DNA from: Hemileia vastatrix | Lineage: Eukaryota; Basidiomycota; Pucciniomycetes; Pucciniales; Zaghouaniaceae | Direction of reading: 5' to 3' | DNA length: 64,000 nucleotides | NCBI GenBank assembly: GCA_030280995.1 | Contig: JASXTE010000001.1 | Location: forward strand, 19,208,106-19,272,105 | In this document: one piece after another, positions 1-11,512 of the stretch | Layout of the letters: each line of letters opens with the position of its first letter | Numbering within the stretch: the stretch's first letter is position 1 | Program-made: the position numbers and the translations under genes | Notes under the pieces: model-generated | What the model was told of the DNA's origin: nothing | Databases searched by the model: none | What the model saw: the letters and a program-made list of their open reading frames with translations, nothing else

Positions 1-534
1 CTCTTCTAATTAAAGGAAAAAAACTTGACATCTAGCTGTATTTTTGGTTTCTGTTTGTGAGCCTGTGCATGTCTCTGATAACAACCCTGCACAAATAATT
101 TCCAAGACATGTCTGAACCCTTTTTACTTCAATACCCTTCATAATTACATTATTTTACTCCATCTACTCTTTTTTCCCTTTTCTAAGCTTCCTTTATGCT
201 CTTCATGCTCACCAATCCTTCCAGAGATCTCATAAATTAACATTCATTTTCATCTATGTTTACTTCTTTACCAACTTCTTTCCATTCCCTGATATATTCT
301 TCATGTAACTTCACCTATTCATTCACCCAAGAGAAGATAATAGATTTATATCGTTAAGCTTTTCTATAATTACAATTTTTTTTAATTGTCTATAGGCTTC
401 ATGATATTTTATAATATTCACAAATTTTGGGTAATTATTGTAGCAAGCAAGAAATCAATAGAAAAATTGAAATTTTCCTAGAATATTGTTAATTTATGAA
501 TACTAATTTAATTTTTTTAACGGGATTTGAATTT
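1..534. other. AT-rich intergenic stretch, nothing recognised
   Basis: No coding, RNA or repeat signal that I can support. The only open frame (44-235) is low-complexity, without recognisable motifs, and is not called. Confidence 0.5.
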
Positions 535-1223
535 GAATTTATGTAAATAAATGATGAGGAAAAATGAAATCAAAAAAATAAACAATCAAAACATGATATA
601 ATTAAAAAAAGAAAGAAAGGCATATTACCCCACAGTAGTTTTTCATGTGTACAAGGGGGAAAATTATGTCATGTTTGAATCACACATTACAATGCCCTAC
701 AATAAAATGTAAAATACTTCAATCTCCCCTGTAATATTTTTTAATTAAAGATAAATTCCCACAATAAACAGTAACCATTTACAGGACACCATGTCATGTT
801 TTGATTTTTTTTGGCATGAGATCACTACTCAAATCACAAAAGTGAAAAAACAACATCCCCTCCCCCATTTATTAAAGTACAGAAACAAAATAATAGATCT
901 AAATGGACCAGTAATCCATGAAGTGATAGTCACTCACCATTATGATGATGAAAGGCAACTGAAGGTGAAGCTGGTGTAAAGGAGTTTATGGCTCAAAAAA
1001 TCTCAGCTTCACTTGATACTTTACTGTGTTAGCTAAGTGATAAAACCTATACACTATGTTTTTCTCACTACTTGTCCCACTTTTTTTTTCTTCAATACAA
1101 TACTCAAAAGTGAATTTGTGAAGGAGAATGAAAATTTTTTCTTGCCAGTCTTAATTATGCAATACACATATAAATATTAGGAGGTGTCAGTTCTAGGCAA
1201 ATACGCACTTGAATTTTACCAAA

Positions 1224-1451
1224 CACTATGCAATATAGGGGGTGGACTTGCTAGCAAGTCCCCAACCTGAACTCAGATGGAACTCAGACTGAACACTACT
1301 TGAACACCCACCTAAAACTGTTCTGCTGAGTGGTGTTCATCCATGATTGTATGGTTTCTTTGTCAATAGCTCAATGTGTGTTAAATCTGTGGCGAGTTTG
1401 GGTCCAAGGTTGCAGACTTGCTAGCAAGTCTGCCACCCATATTGTGTGGTG
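1224..1451. mobile_element. CACTA-type MITE, copy 1 (228 bp)
   Basis: Begins CACTATGCAATATAGGGGG and ends with the near-complement reading ATATTGTGTGGTG. The target duplication is AAA (1221-1223 and 1452-1454). The empty site is visible in the related element at 62491, where 'ccaaa' continues without the insert. Both ends contain palindromes around GCTAGC: GGACTTGCTAGCAAGTCC at the left and GCAGACTTGCTAGCAAGTCT(GC) at the right. No coding capacity. Confidence 0.8.
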
Positions 1452-1681
1452 AAACCCTCACTCATTTATGTCCAGATTTCCAAAATATACTAGCCCCAAC
1501 ACTGGTGGATTTCAAAGTGAAATAAGTCACTTATTTCACTCAAATCTGCACTTTATCAACCAAAAGTGCTCATTTAACTGATTTTTAAGAATCATCCCAT
1601 TCATAAACAGCACACCTCATCATGACACTTTATAACTCAAGAAATTGTACATCATTTATATTTTTATACCATATAAGAGTC

Positions 1682-1960
1682 ATGCCTTCCTTGCTCTCAA
1701 ATCATGATAAGCTACACTAAGAAATGACTTTCACTTCTCTTGAACTCCTCTTGGACTCTGATTGAAATTCTGATTCTGATCTTGAGTAAGAATTTCTTTT
1801 TTTATCAAAAGTGGCCAGGAAACATTACCTTCTTCCAAGAAAGCCTCAAGTACTTCATACCCCCAAGTACACCATCCTAAAACTTCTTCACCTATCTGTA
1901 CCCAGTTTTAGACAGTTTTTCAGGACTTCTCAGGAATATTTCTTTAGAATGGTTATTTTT
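1682..1960 (+). pseudogene. Harbinger-like transposase, N-terminal fragment
   Basis: This fragment translates, through stops and a frameshift, into the same N-terminal region as the better copies at 16698 and 62798: the acidic Asp/Ser run (LDSDxDSDSD-like), then LPRKPQVLHTPKYT and an SFRQ-FRTSQE stretch. It breaks off near 1960, where the sequence joins the leader block that precedes the Tet-like gene in other copies. None of the three catalytic acidic residues is present, so it cannot be active. Family assignment rests on the longer copies at 9170-9860 and 10337-11512, which hold the DDE-type motifs. Confidence 0.65.
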
Positions 1961-2698
1961 TTGCATATAGACTTTGATTTTGAATTCTCTGTTATAGTCT
2001 CTTTTTTTCAAGTCTCTTTGTTTTCCTTCATCAACTCAAAAATAATTCACATATTTTCTGTGATTGCATAATTTTTTAGTCATTCTTTTTTTCTTTAATC
2101 ACTCATATCCATTTACTCCTCTCCTCTTTCATCCCTCAAATAATTTTGGGTCAATTTTTTTCTCAACTCATCTCTCCAGGTAAGTCATTTTTTCATTTTT
2201 ACTTGTATATTTTTTAATTATAAATGTTTTTTTTTCCTTTTTTGTATCTAAATTTTTAGTAAGTGCTAACTTTTTGATTTTAAAGGTAAAATTAACCTTT
2301 TTTCTTCTCTTTCTCTCTTTCTTTTTTAGCTCTATCATCCTACTCTTCATTCCTCCTTGGCATGGTCATTATTCCCCCTTCCCCCTAATTCACTTTTTTG
2401 GTTCCATGTCATTGAAACACCTACATTGCACATTTTTTAAGCCTTTCAATTGCTCCATATTCAACTTCCCCCAAATTCCATATTTCAACTTCACTCTTTC
2501 TCACTCTATTTTTCTTCCCTTTCAATCAAGGTAAGTTTCATCTCCTTATTTTCATGCCTATATGATATCTCTTACTATCTGTGAAAATTTCATACTTAAA
2601 TATATGTAGGAATATTATCTGGATAAAAGTCAGCTTATTCAACTCCTCATGTTTTCATTTTCATTATAGCTTTTCAAGTTTTTGTAAACTTTTGAAAA
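1961..2698 (+). other. Leader block of the Tet-like module (non-coding, several GTAAGT sites)
   Basis: Pyrimidine-rich sequence with repeated splice-like signals (CTCCAGGTAAGT near 2176, ATCAAGGTAAGT near 2527, TTTTTAGC near 2325). The same block recurs inverted at 19020-19540, and in part at 11620-12460 and 63300-63460. In the element at 16413 it lies just upstream of the Tet-like gene, so it probably is an intron-bearing 5' region. Open frames here are low-complexity and not called. Confidence 0.5.
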
Positions 2699-3345
2699 TC
2701 AGAGTCAGAATTAGGGTTAGGTTTATTTGAATCTAGCCTAATTTTAACTGAAGAGTTTCCTAAAGTTTTTAATTTTCCACAAATGGGTTTGAATTTGGTT
2801 CAGTGGTTGCCAAGATATTAGCCTTTAAAGTTAGGCCTTTTTTTTCCCAATTTAACTTTTTTTTATTTTGTGTTTTTATATAAAAAGTTAGGGTTATTTC
2901 TATTTGAATATAATTTCCTTTAACTGAAGATTCTCCAGAAGCCTATCTTTTATTTTCTACAAATGGGTTTGAATTTGGTTCAGTTGTTGATGAGATTTTG
3001 ACCTTTAAAGTTGAGCCTTTTTTTCAAAAATCCAATTAATTTGTTTCATGTTTTTATATTTCTTAACTGGAGAATAAGGCTTCTGAAACTCTTATCTAAT
3101 GATTTTCTAGGATTTTATCTCCCTCTTGTTGAAATTTTCATCATCACTTTTCATGTTTTTGTGCAATTTTGTAAATCAGAGTCAGAATTAGGGTTAGTTT
3201 TAATTGAATCTAATGTCTATTTGTCTGAAGACTCTTCATAAGCTTATATTTCAGTTCCCTCAAATGGATTTAAATTTGGTTCAGTGGTTTCTGAGATTTT
3301 TACCTTTAAATTTGAGCCTTTTTTTCCCAATTTGACTTTTATTTA
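2699..3345 (+). repeat. Three diverged copies of a ~190-bp unit
   Basis: Units start near 2700, 2890 and 3180. Each has 'agggttag', a 'ttaactgaag' segment, then 'aaatgggtttgaatttggtt' and 'acctttaaagttgagcc'. Two inverted copies lie at about 18580-18900 in the element at 16413, so the array is a fixed part of this transposon module and its copy number varies. Confidence 0.65.
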
Positions 3346-3689
3346 TTTTATAATGCATATCATAATGTTAACATCATGCATTGATCCTTCCAGATTCCTC
3401 AAACTACCTTTCTCTTTACTTATTATTCTGCCCTTTCATCAAGGTGTGTTTTTTTCTTTTTATTACCATTTTTATATGTCTAACCCTTCACTCATTTTGG
3501 CTGCTCATATCAGATCACTCAAGAGTCAGTCCAATGAATCAAAAAGGTTAAAAAAGAAGGTAAAAGTAATAAATTTAATAAAAATTTAGGTAGATCAAGA
3601 AAGGATGGGGACTTATAAATTCAACAAATATTTATTATTCTTTCATGTTTTTTTAATAAATAAATCTTATATTTCAATTTACTAAACTG

Positions 3690-3880
3690 AAGTAACAGGC
3701 CACTAACCTTGTGTTGTATAAAAGGTAATCATGAAAACATTAATTTTTTTTCATGGTGTTCCTCTAGCCTATACCTGTGGAAAGTCACAAACTTATTTTC
3801 TATAATTTATCTGCATTTTAGCTTGAGGAATCATCATTACTTTAAAACTAGTAAAGCTGACTTATCTTATTTATTTATTC
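3690..3880 (+). pseudogene. Tet-like 2OG-Fe(II) oxygenase, C-terminal fragment
   Basis: With frameshifts, this stretch reads as the motif string GNHxN...HGVPLAYTCGKSQT...HYFK, which matches codon for codon the C-terminal piece of the oxygenase pseudogene at 17582-17740 (- strand there). The catalytic part found in the other copies is missing, having been deleted between about 3345 and 3690. Naming follows the assignment argued for the copy at 17582-18470, and is tentative. Confidence 0.45.
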
Positions 3881-3889
3881 ATATAATTA

Positions 3890-4080
3890 TATTAAATTTT
3901 GGTGACTTACACCCCTTAATTCAATAAAATTCAGGGGAAGGTATTGCCAAATTTTCAAATCTGACATGCAAAATTTATGACTTGGAAAAATTTTGGTGAT
4001 ATGCACCCCTTACCTCAATAAAATTCAGGGGAGAGTATTTCCAAACTTTCCAAACAGATATAGAATTTTGTTGACCTAGC
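3890..4080 (+). repeat. ~95-bp doublet with a CAGGGG...GTATT(G/T)CC core
   Basis: Two tandem copies, each containing a 'ttttggtga...cacccctta' segment, then ATAAAATTCAGGGG followed by GTATTGCC or GTATTTCC. The same core follows every Tet-like pseudogene in this window: one copy near 8830, and inverted copies near 14335-14425 and 17395-17520. It marks the 3' boundary of the module. Confidence 0.65.
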
Positions 4081-4280
4081 TCTATTTAGAAATTCAAATT
4101 GGTGGTGAGGTGATAAATTATATTGGTGATGAGGACTTTTTCACAGGTGTCAGTATTATTTTACCATCTAGAATTCCAAAAGTGCAATATTTTAAAGTCC
4201 AGTAAGGAAAAATGGTGTTATCAGAATCTCATGATATAGCTATTTTTGATAAGATTAAAAGTAACTCTTAAATTGGGAAT

Positions 4281-4760
4281 CTAAAAAATATCCATTTCCT
4301 CATAGAGAGGACACATGACATTGAGCTTTTCAGAAACAGTAGTAATTCCATTCTCCAAATAATCATGATCAATACCAAAGCCAGTGGAAGTGGAAGAAAA
4401 ATGAGCCTTTTTATATTTTGATTGATAGCTTTTGAACCTCTCTTTCATTTTCTTAGGATTGATGTTTATTCTACCTTTTTTTCTTTTTAACTTCATTTTC
4501 CATCAACAAGAAGCCATTGGCCTTTGATGAAGGTGGATATCTGATTCGGGAGGACTTCTCCCATCCAAAGAATGCATCATAATTTGATTTAATTTTGAGG
4601 AAGTTGATGATAATGAGATAATCTTTCTTTTTTAGCTTTCCAGACTTTGATTTCTCAGATGATGGGCTTGCATTACGGGAAGAACTTTGTGATGAAGCAT
4701 TTTTTGAGTTGCCTTTTGAGTGTTGGATTTTCTGGGAGGAATTATGAAACTGGTATGTTA
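4281..4760 (-). pseudogene. SANT/trihelix-like DNA-binding protein of Harbinger type, frameshifted
   Basis: Two overlapping frames join into one protein: a Ser-rich linker with SSRNASPSSEKS, then KLKKKDYLIIINFL, NYDAFFG, PPSSKANGF, then after a frameshift near 4480-4495 MKERFKSYQSKYKKAH, TGFGI and EKLNVMCPLYEEMD. The pattern of spaced aromatic and basic residues with 'LTxxDM(K)ERF...YxxKY' resembles Myb/trihelix-like domains in accessory DNA-binding proteins of Harbinger transposons. That is a family inference; I cannot name a specific profile. It lies on the opposite strand to the transposase fragment and ends about 350 bp from the right terminus, a plausible place for the second gene of an autonomous parent. 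The frameshift makes it non-functional as it stands. Confidence 0.5.
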
Positions 4761-5124
4761 CAAGAAAAGAGATTAAGAGGTTTAGAACATAAAAAAACAA
4801 GGAAAAAAATGCCTTGTTAAAATTTTGCAATTAACTGTTCCAAATCTCAGTGAGGGGTGTGTTCCAAGGATTGATGAGAGGATGGAGGTCTGGGTATCAC
4901 ATGTGATAGGGAAAGTGTGGGCAAGGAAGGGATGATGTGGCCAACATTTGTTTGTGAAAAATAAAATCAGGAAAAAAGTGCTAATTTGAAGTTATAACTG
5001 ACACCCATTTTCAAAATAAGTGACTTTTTTCAAAATTTGAGTGCTTATTTTCAAGTGTTGATTTGGTTTGAAATTTGCACTTAAGTTAAGTGCAGGTTTC
5101 CCAGAACTGACACCCCCTATTGAA

Positions 5125-5890
5125 TATCCTCTTTTTTTATTATGTCAATATAATATTTTAAAGAACAAATTAAGAATTAAGTAAGAGCTTTTTGGTAAGT
5201 CCAATAGGTCAATAAGTTAAAATAATCATTGAAAATCTAATGAGCCTTTCAGATTTAGAATCTAATTGAAATTGGCTAAGCTATAGCCATTTGAACCTAA
5301 CATGTTATTTTCACTAAGAAGTGCTATATTTCACTCAAATTTTGAGCTACAACAATTAATTAGAGATATAGAAAGTTTAATAGAGTGATTTTGAATCTAA
5401 TGAGCTATTAAGAGATAGAAGCTAAGTAAAATTGGCTATGTTACAGACATTTCAATCTTACATGTGATATTCACTAATAATCACCATATCTAACTCAAAT
5501 TTTTAGCCATAATATTAATTTCAAGATACAAAAGGGTTCAAATGGTGATTCCAGATCTAATGATCTATTCAGATGTCTAATCTAATTAAAATTGGACTTA
5601 GCTTCTAGCTCTGAATAGCTCATTGGATTTAGAATCACTCCATTAACCTTTCTATATATTGAATTTATTATTGTAGCTCAAAATTTGAGTGAGATATAGC
5701 ACTTCTTAGAGAAAATCACATGCTAGGTTCAAATGGCTATAGATTAGCAAATTATAATCATATTATATATCTGAAGATCTCACTATATTTTAAATGATCA
5801 TTTTAACTTATGTATCTATTAGACTGACTAATTAGCTCTTACTTAACTCTTAATTTGTTGTTGAAAATATTATCTTGACAGAATAAAAAA
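5125..5890. repeat. Inner palindrome of the foldback element
   Basis: The stretch near 5130-5560 is the inverted counterpart of about 5600-5890, e.g. 'taagaattaagtaagagct' near 5170-5190 against 'agctcttacttaactctta' near 5832-5851. Within the left half a ~150-bp unit ('aatctaatgagct...') is also repeated directly two or three times. No coding signal. Confidence 0.65.
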
Positions 5891-6644
5891 AATCAGGATA
5901 TTCAATACTGAAATTTATATTGCATAATTAAGACTGGCAAGTAAAATTGTTCATTCTCCTTCACAAATTCACGTTTAAGTATTGTATTGGAGAAACAAAA
6001 AATTTGGAATAGTAGTGAGAGAAAAAATTGTATAGCTTTTACCACTTAGCCAACACAGCAGAGTCTCAAGTGAAGCTGAGATTGTTAAATCTGTATACTC
6101 TATTACAACAGCTTCAAATTCAGTTGTCTTTCATCATCATAATGGTGAGTGACAATCATTGCATGGATTAATGAGACATTTAGATCTATTAATTTTTTCT
6201 TATTCTTCAATACATGGGGGAGGGGGTGTTGTTTTTTTTCATTTGTGCTTTGAGTAGGGATCTCCTGCAAAATTAAAAAATTAAAAATGACATGGTTTCC
6301 TGTAAATATTAACTATGTATTGTGGGAATTAATCTTTAATTATAAACTTTTACAGAGTAGATTGAACTATTTTACATTTATTGTAGGGCATTGTAATGTT
6401 TGATTCAAACATGACATAATTTTCACCCATGTACACATGAAAAATAGCTTTGGGGGAATCTGCATTTCTTTCTTTTTTTAATTATTTATTTTTTGATTTC
6501 ATTGTTCCTTTCCACATATTTACATCCAAAAATTATTTCTAAAATACAACATTAATAGTTAAATTTAAATTTTTCCAATTAGTACTTGAAGCATCTTTTT
6601 GAATGGTATGAAGTCCTGTACTGTAAAGATGTAAGTAGATATGT

Positions 6645-6757
6645 CACAGGGGGAAATAAATGGCAACCAGACTTCAGGTTCAGTTCACATACTGAATTTA
6701 TTCAATTTGGTATGTGAACTGAACCCAAAATCTGGCTGCCACTTTTTTCCCCCTGTG
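6645..6757. mobile_element. 113-bp hairpin MITE
   Basis: Starts CACAGGGGGAAATAAATGGC and ends with the inverted partner ...CCCCCTGTG. The two ~48-bp arms (including GTTCAGTTCACATAC and GTATGTGAACTGAAC) surround a loop of about 17 bases. TGT flanks both sides, consistent with a 3-bp target duplication. No coding capacity. Confidence 0.7.
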
Positions 6758-8029
6758 TGTAGTTAACATATTCTTTTGTGCTAAAGAACAAGAAAAGAAA
6801 GTAAAATGGAAATGGGTGAGGGATAAATAAAGATAAAGAGGAGAGAAAGTGTAAAAAGGGGGAATAGAAATGAAGTAGTGGAAAGAAAATAATGATCAGA
6901 TAAGCAATAAAGGGATAATGGAAAGAAGGGAGCAAGTGGCTAAGTAAAAAGTTGAATTTTTATAGAAAGTGAAAGGGGAGAACAGTGTGGTATTCTAAAG
7001 TTTAGTATGGGAATCATATGGTATAGAAAATGTTTTAGGATTCTAATTTAGTAATTTTATGAGCTTAATTAGTTTCTATTTTAAATTTATAATGGATAAA
7101 ATTGGTAAATTAAAAGCATACATTGTGGTTATAAAATGCTCGGATTAAAATTGTTATTTTACAGTCAAATACATTTTTATAGGGCCAAAGGTGTATGTAA
7201 AATATAGTATATTTCTTAAAGAATCTTCTGGAAGTTTTATGAATTTTTTCTAATTATATAAATATTCTTAATTATTTTATTTAGTGATTTTATGAATATT
7301 TAGATTTTCAGAATTTACTTAACTTTGACTATTTTCAGTTCAGTGAATAAGGCTTCTCAGACTAAAAAAAATTCTGGAAATTTTTAATCAGCAGTGTGGC
7401 CATCTTTATAAAATTTTATATATTTTATAGAGAGGTTTTTAGATTTAAATTGAGTCTGGAAGTCCAGCTAAGCTCCATGGAGATCCAAAGAACTCTGGGA
7501 CAGACTTGGGAGGTGAAATGGGGACTTGTGATTGCTATATGCATATATTTGGCTGTAGAATCAACAATAGGTCAGGGAAAATTATCAGAAACTGAAACTT
7601 AACAACCAATAACACATAATTTAACCATTATAGCATAATATTACATATATAATAGTACCCTTATATTTACAACATTTAGAAATTATAACAAATATTTTAC
7701 ACAACACTTCATAAATATATACATATAGGGTACCATAAGAAAGGTCTCAACCTTGAAGATTAAAAATATAATTATTCTAATAAAATAAAAACCTGATAAA
7801 AACATATATTAAAATCATTTAAATAACATTTCACTGGTGCAGCTTTTTGTTGTATTTCATTATATTTTCTAAAGAACCCCAATTCTAAAATCTCAAAACC
7901 ATCAATATTAACTTTTCAAAAAGTAATTTATCTATCAAGTAAGATTTTTAGTGTAGAAAATTGATAATTTTTATTTTACTTAAAGGGACAGGGTTTTCTT
8001 AGGTTTATCCAACTCCCTTGTATTCTGCT
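6758..8029. other. AT-rich stretch, nothing recognised
   Basis: No conserved motif, long open frame or repeat was recognised. The open frames at 6702-6935 and 7396-7602 are low-complexity translations and are not called. Confidence 0.4.
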
Positions 8030-8600
8030 TACAGAAAGGCAACTGTAAGAGTCTTTCTATAACAGCTCAACCAAGTTCACTCTAAGATATCAAGAAAAAT
8101 CACAGAAAGGGCTTTTCCAGGGTAAAGAAAAACTAGTTTTCTAGTTTACTCATTTTTTCTCCTGTGAATGATATCATTAATTATGGAATATTTCATAACC
8201 AAATTCATATGGAAAAAATGATTCAAATTCCCTTACCTTTGGTCTATTTTCTTACATCATCCCTATTACTGGCCATCCAATTCCATCTCCAAAACTATTT
8301 AAAGGACATGGCTTATATTTTCCAGATCACAAATTTATCATCAACTTTGGTTGAGGGAACAGAATTATTGAAACAGTCAGGAGTTCTTCTGGGGACAACC
8401 ATAAAACAATAGGAGCTCCCCTGTTTTGGGATCATGCAATAACTTCACCCATTTCTGTTTTTCATTTCAGATAAATAAAGACTTAATAAGCAGGTAAGTA
8501 AGGTAAGAAATGAATGTTTTGTTGAAAAAAAACATTTAAGTAGACATGAAAAGTATGGGGTCTAAGGAATGTTGATGTTTTTATCTTTTAATGTCATTAT
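8030..8600 (+). pseudogene. Tet-like 2OG-Fe(II) oxygenase, catalytic-core remnant
   Basis: Reading across frameshifts gives GIFHNQIHMEK, DSNSLTFGLFSYI, ITGHPIPSP, KGHGLYFPDHKFIINFG, then IIET and SSGDNHKT. These align segment by segment with the copies at 14520-15506 and 17582-18470. At 8206-8214 the putative iron-binding H-x-D reads His-Met-Glu, and there are later stops. The downstream CAGGGG...GTATTGCC motif near 8830 is present. It faces the transposase pseudogene at 9170-9860 (convergent), the same arrangement as in the two intact-ended elements to the right. Family assignment is tentative. Confidence 0.5.
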
Positions 8601-9169
8601 TTAACATATACAAGTCATTTATCCACTTCAATTACTTATAGTTTTGAACCATCAGGAAATGCAGCTGTGGTATCATGTCTACATTAATTTGTGATATTTT
8701 TTCTTGAATTTATTTGTGATTCACATTAATTTTCTTGAAGTCTATTACTCTATCTTTTTGTCTTTCTCTTAATTACTTGTTTATTGTTGATTTATGCATT
8801 TTAATGGAAATTAGGCAATCTGGACCTCCTAAAAGGACAAAATTCAGGGGGAGGTATTGCCATTTTTTTAAAATCAAAATTTAGAAAAAAAGACATTTAT
8901 CATATCTTAGAATTATAAAATTGAAAGGAATGTAATTTTAAAATTAGAAAAGTAAAAATTTATTCACTTAAATTCAAAATTTGAGATTAAAAACATGATT
9001 TCAACAAAGTAACATATTCTAATAGTACTTAATTAAATTTTGATAACAAAAAACATGAACAAGTAATGAAGTTTCCTTGTGTATAGAAGCTATCTTCTGA
9101 ACAAAAGAATTGGTATTCTAAACAACACCTCACCTCTTTTCTTAAAATTTATATTTCAACTCTCAAAGT
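8601..9169. other. Inter-module spacer with one CAGGGG/GTATTGCC motif
   Basis: AT-rich; the only recognised signal is the motif at about 8826-8866 shared with the 3' flank of the other Tet-like copies. Confidence 0.5.
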
Positions 9170-9860
9170 GTTATTTAGAATTTATTTAATAATTTAAGAT
9201 TAAAATAAAACTTAATCTCCCAAATTGATAGTGTGATTGGGTGAATTTCTGTCCTTATGCCAGCAGTTTGAGAAATAAAATTTCTGGATATAGTGGGAGG
9301 TGGTTCAACTTCTTCATCTTCATAAAAATCTAGCCATTGATCTTTGAGTTCAACATGTAGGCTATGAAGTATAGTGCAACACAGAATCCAGTTCATCATT
9401 GCCTCCATTTTGGATTTATTTCTAAGAGGACTTCTTAATTCCCTTATACTAGAAAAAAACCTTTCAAGATTCCAATAGAGTGTTCAATATGGACTCTTGA
9501 ATTTTCAAAATGATTGTTGAACTTGCCACTTTGAATGTCTTCAAATTCTGCTTCCCAAGAAGCAGGAAGTACATACTTTAAATTCAGATAAGCAGAATCT
9601 TCCAGAAGATACTGATATTCATCAAAGAATTTTTCAGGTTCTTTTGAAATTTGCATTCTTTGAAAGATTTAGGAATCATGACATGATCCAGGATAGCCAG
9701 AAAAGAAAGATATAAATTTTTGTTGATGTCACATATGAGAAATACTGGAGACCCTCTATTGATCTCCCTTTCTCCCCTCAAGCTGACTTCAAGCAAGGTA
9801 TGGGCCCTAAGTAAATACAGTGGGCTCAGATCTACAACTTTAAAACAATCCATTTGTTAT
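9170..9860 (-). pseudogene. Harbinger-like DDE transposase, C-terminal half
   Basis: Reading the minus strand across two frameshifts gives VFLICDINKN, then CHDS with FQRMQISKEP, then DEYQYLLEDSAYLNLKYVLP, RVHIEHSIGILKG and WILCCTILHSLHVELKDQW with an acidic tail (YEDEEVEP). HDS..FQRM is the second catalytic Asp block and IEHSIG the Glu block of a Harbinger/HARBI1-type nuclease. DSAY..L..VLP is the conserved stretch between them. The first Asp block (VDGT) is not seen here. The adjacent + strand copy at 10337-11512 has the same motifs. Frameshifts rule out function. Confidence 0.65.
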
Positions 9861-10336
9861 TACTTAAAGAAACATTTTTAGGAATTCAATTTGTAATAGA
9901 TTTATAATTTGTAATAAAATGAAATAGGGATTATCAAAGTTAAGGGATGTAAAATTAGGGATCAGTTTTTTTTCCTGGATCTGACATTATTAATTGTGGA
10001 AGATTCTTATCCATTAGCCCAAGGGCTATTGGATAAGGAATGTACAATAGTAGATTATCCTGCCTCTTATACCCCCAATTTCCATTCATAATTTCTGCTC
10101 CCAAAATCTTCAGATTTATGATTGATTTGTCAGCAAGTCACAAGAAATATAAATTCAGATACCATCCTTATGTATCTCTTCACTCTAGGATACATAATTA
10201 TGGTGGAAAAAACTTAAAATTTTCTTCTATCTACACACCCCACCTGATCATTTGGTGGATATTCTTGTTTCCCTCATCATATAAACCTTCTACCAACAAC
10301 AATAAAGAACCTCTCTACTAGGCAGAAACTTATTTC
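9861..10336. other. Spacer between two divergent transposase remnants
   Basis: AT-rich; no terminal inverted repeat of the GGGGGTGTCA type was found. The open frame at 10040-10321 has no recognisable motif and is not called. Confidence 0.4.
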
Positions 10337-11512
10337 AACTATGAATGCTATTGCTTTCACTTTAATTTCTGGCTCTTAATCTGAATATGATTTGAAAAAC
10401 ACTTCAGATTATATGTCTATTCTTTCCAAAGATAATTACATGAATCCAAGGGGGCCAATTTTTTTTTATGATTCCAGATATGATCTCCACTAAATTATGA
10501 AAATTCCTCTATTAAAATTCACCCAAATATTTTCAACTTTTCCTGATTCCTTCATAATAATTTATTAGCTCATCTCTGATAAACCTATCTTTCATAACAA
10601 TTCTTGTAATAAACAGAATGATTCTGCCATTAAAATTGCTGCATTGAATCAAATGGAAATGGTGCTTCTTTAAGACTCTTTGAGATTCTCTTTACCAAAT
10701 GATATGGTTCTGTGAAATTATACACAAAGTGATATATGATTGACATCCTTTCCCTTAATTCTCAAACACCTTCTTGGTCAACTCCACATCAGCACCTTGA
10801 GTCCTCTCAAGTAATGCAAGCTTAAGGTTTTTGTGGCTGTGTATGTTTTTTATGAGACAAATATACCATTGAGTCAAAAGCCTTCTCACAATGGCAACAA
10901 TTATTTTGATTGGGAAAAAAAGTTTTCTTCAAAATTTTCTCCAATTTCTCATGATTCATAAACTAACTTCTTATTATATTTATAGAAACTCTATCTCTTT
11001 TCAACTTGTGTGTGGTATCAATAATATTTTTATTGGGTTTCATATTGGCTTCCCTGGCCCATGGCATGACTCTTCTGTGTTCCAAAGAATGATAATTCTC
11101 AAACTTCTGACTTATACTTTGATGAATCTCAGTACTTCCTTTCAGACTCAGTGTATGCAAGTGAAAAGTAAGTTATACCTACTTTCCAAGGTGCAAAATT
11201 AGAAGATGACCCAAAAAAAACCTTTAATTATCATCTTGTGCAACCAAGAGTAAAAATTGAACATGCAATTGGAATTTTAAAGGGAATACTTTCTAGTCTT
11301 TGGGAGCTCAGAATACAATTTAAAAAAAATTAAACTTCAAAACAGAAAGTTATTGGATAATGAATTGTATTATACTCCATAATATCCTAGCTGATTGGAA
11401 GGATGAGTGGTATAATATTTATGAAGAAGAGGATCCTGAACCTGTAAAAGATCCCCCCTTGATTCACCAAGATTTCTTTCCACTGAGATATTCTCTGTTA
11501 TTATGCTAATCA
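10337..11512 (+). pseudogene. Harbinger-like DDE transposase, nearly full length, decayed
   Basis: The most complete copy of this transposase in the window, read through many frameshifts and stops. From the N-terminus: a Ser/Asp segment after an ATG near 10339, PIFHNNS, SNGNGASLRLFE, YGSVKLYTK, LESSQVMQA, then IPLSQKP (the segment just after the first catalytic Asp in the 16698 copy; that Asp is lost here), NNYFDWEKK, GFPGPWHDSSVFQRM (second Asp), DESQYFLSDSVYASE, RVKIEHAIGILKG (Glu block), CIILHNILADWKDEW and an acidic tail. The order is that of HARBI1-like nucleases. Heavy decay suggests an old insertion. Its own terminal repeats were not found. Confidence 0.65.

Larger units (their letters stand above)
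1180..5117 (+). mobile_element. TA-flanked Harbinger-like transposon, copy 1 (non-autonomous)
   Basis: Ends are GGAGGTGTCAGTTCT at the left and the reverse complement AGAACTGACACCCCC at the right, flanked on both sides by TA (1178-1179, 5118-5119). The inner termini match the elements at 16413 and 62491: blocks with AAATAAGTCACTTATTTCAC and copies of a 'cgcactt' motif. It carries a transposase N-terminal fragment (+), a Tet-like C-terminal fragment (+) and a DNA-binding-protein pseudogene (-), with most coding sequence deleted. It sits in the left arm of the foldback element; the right arm keeps the uninterrupted site, showing a single TA at the insertion point. Confidence 0.75.
535..6535. 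mobile_element. Long inverted-repeat (foldback) element, split by a Harbinger-like insertion
   Basis: The sequence from about 535 to 1179 is repeated in inverted orientation at about 5920-6535; for example the block ending in GCCAGTCTTAATTATGCAAT near 1143-1162 reappears reversed near 5925-5945. After the insertion at 1180-5117 is removed, the left arm continues at 5118 and pairs with the right arm to a centre near 5600. The original element was therefore a nearly perfect palindrome of about 2.06 kb with arms of about 1 kb. No open frame in it looks coding. Arms are diverged by many substitutions and small indels, so it is old. The outer ends are approximate because no target duplication could be fixed. 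Confidence 0.7.

Noticed and set aside
2710..3200. TTAGGG-like telomere motif ('agggttag')
   Set aside because: Single occurrences within ~190-bp units, no tandem TTAGGG run.
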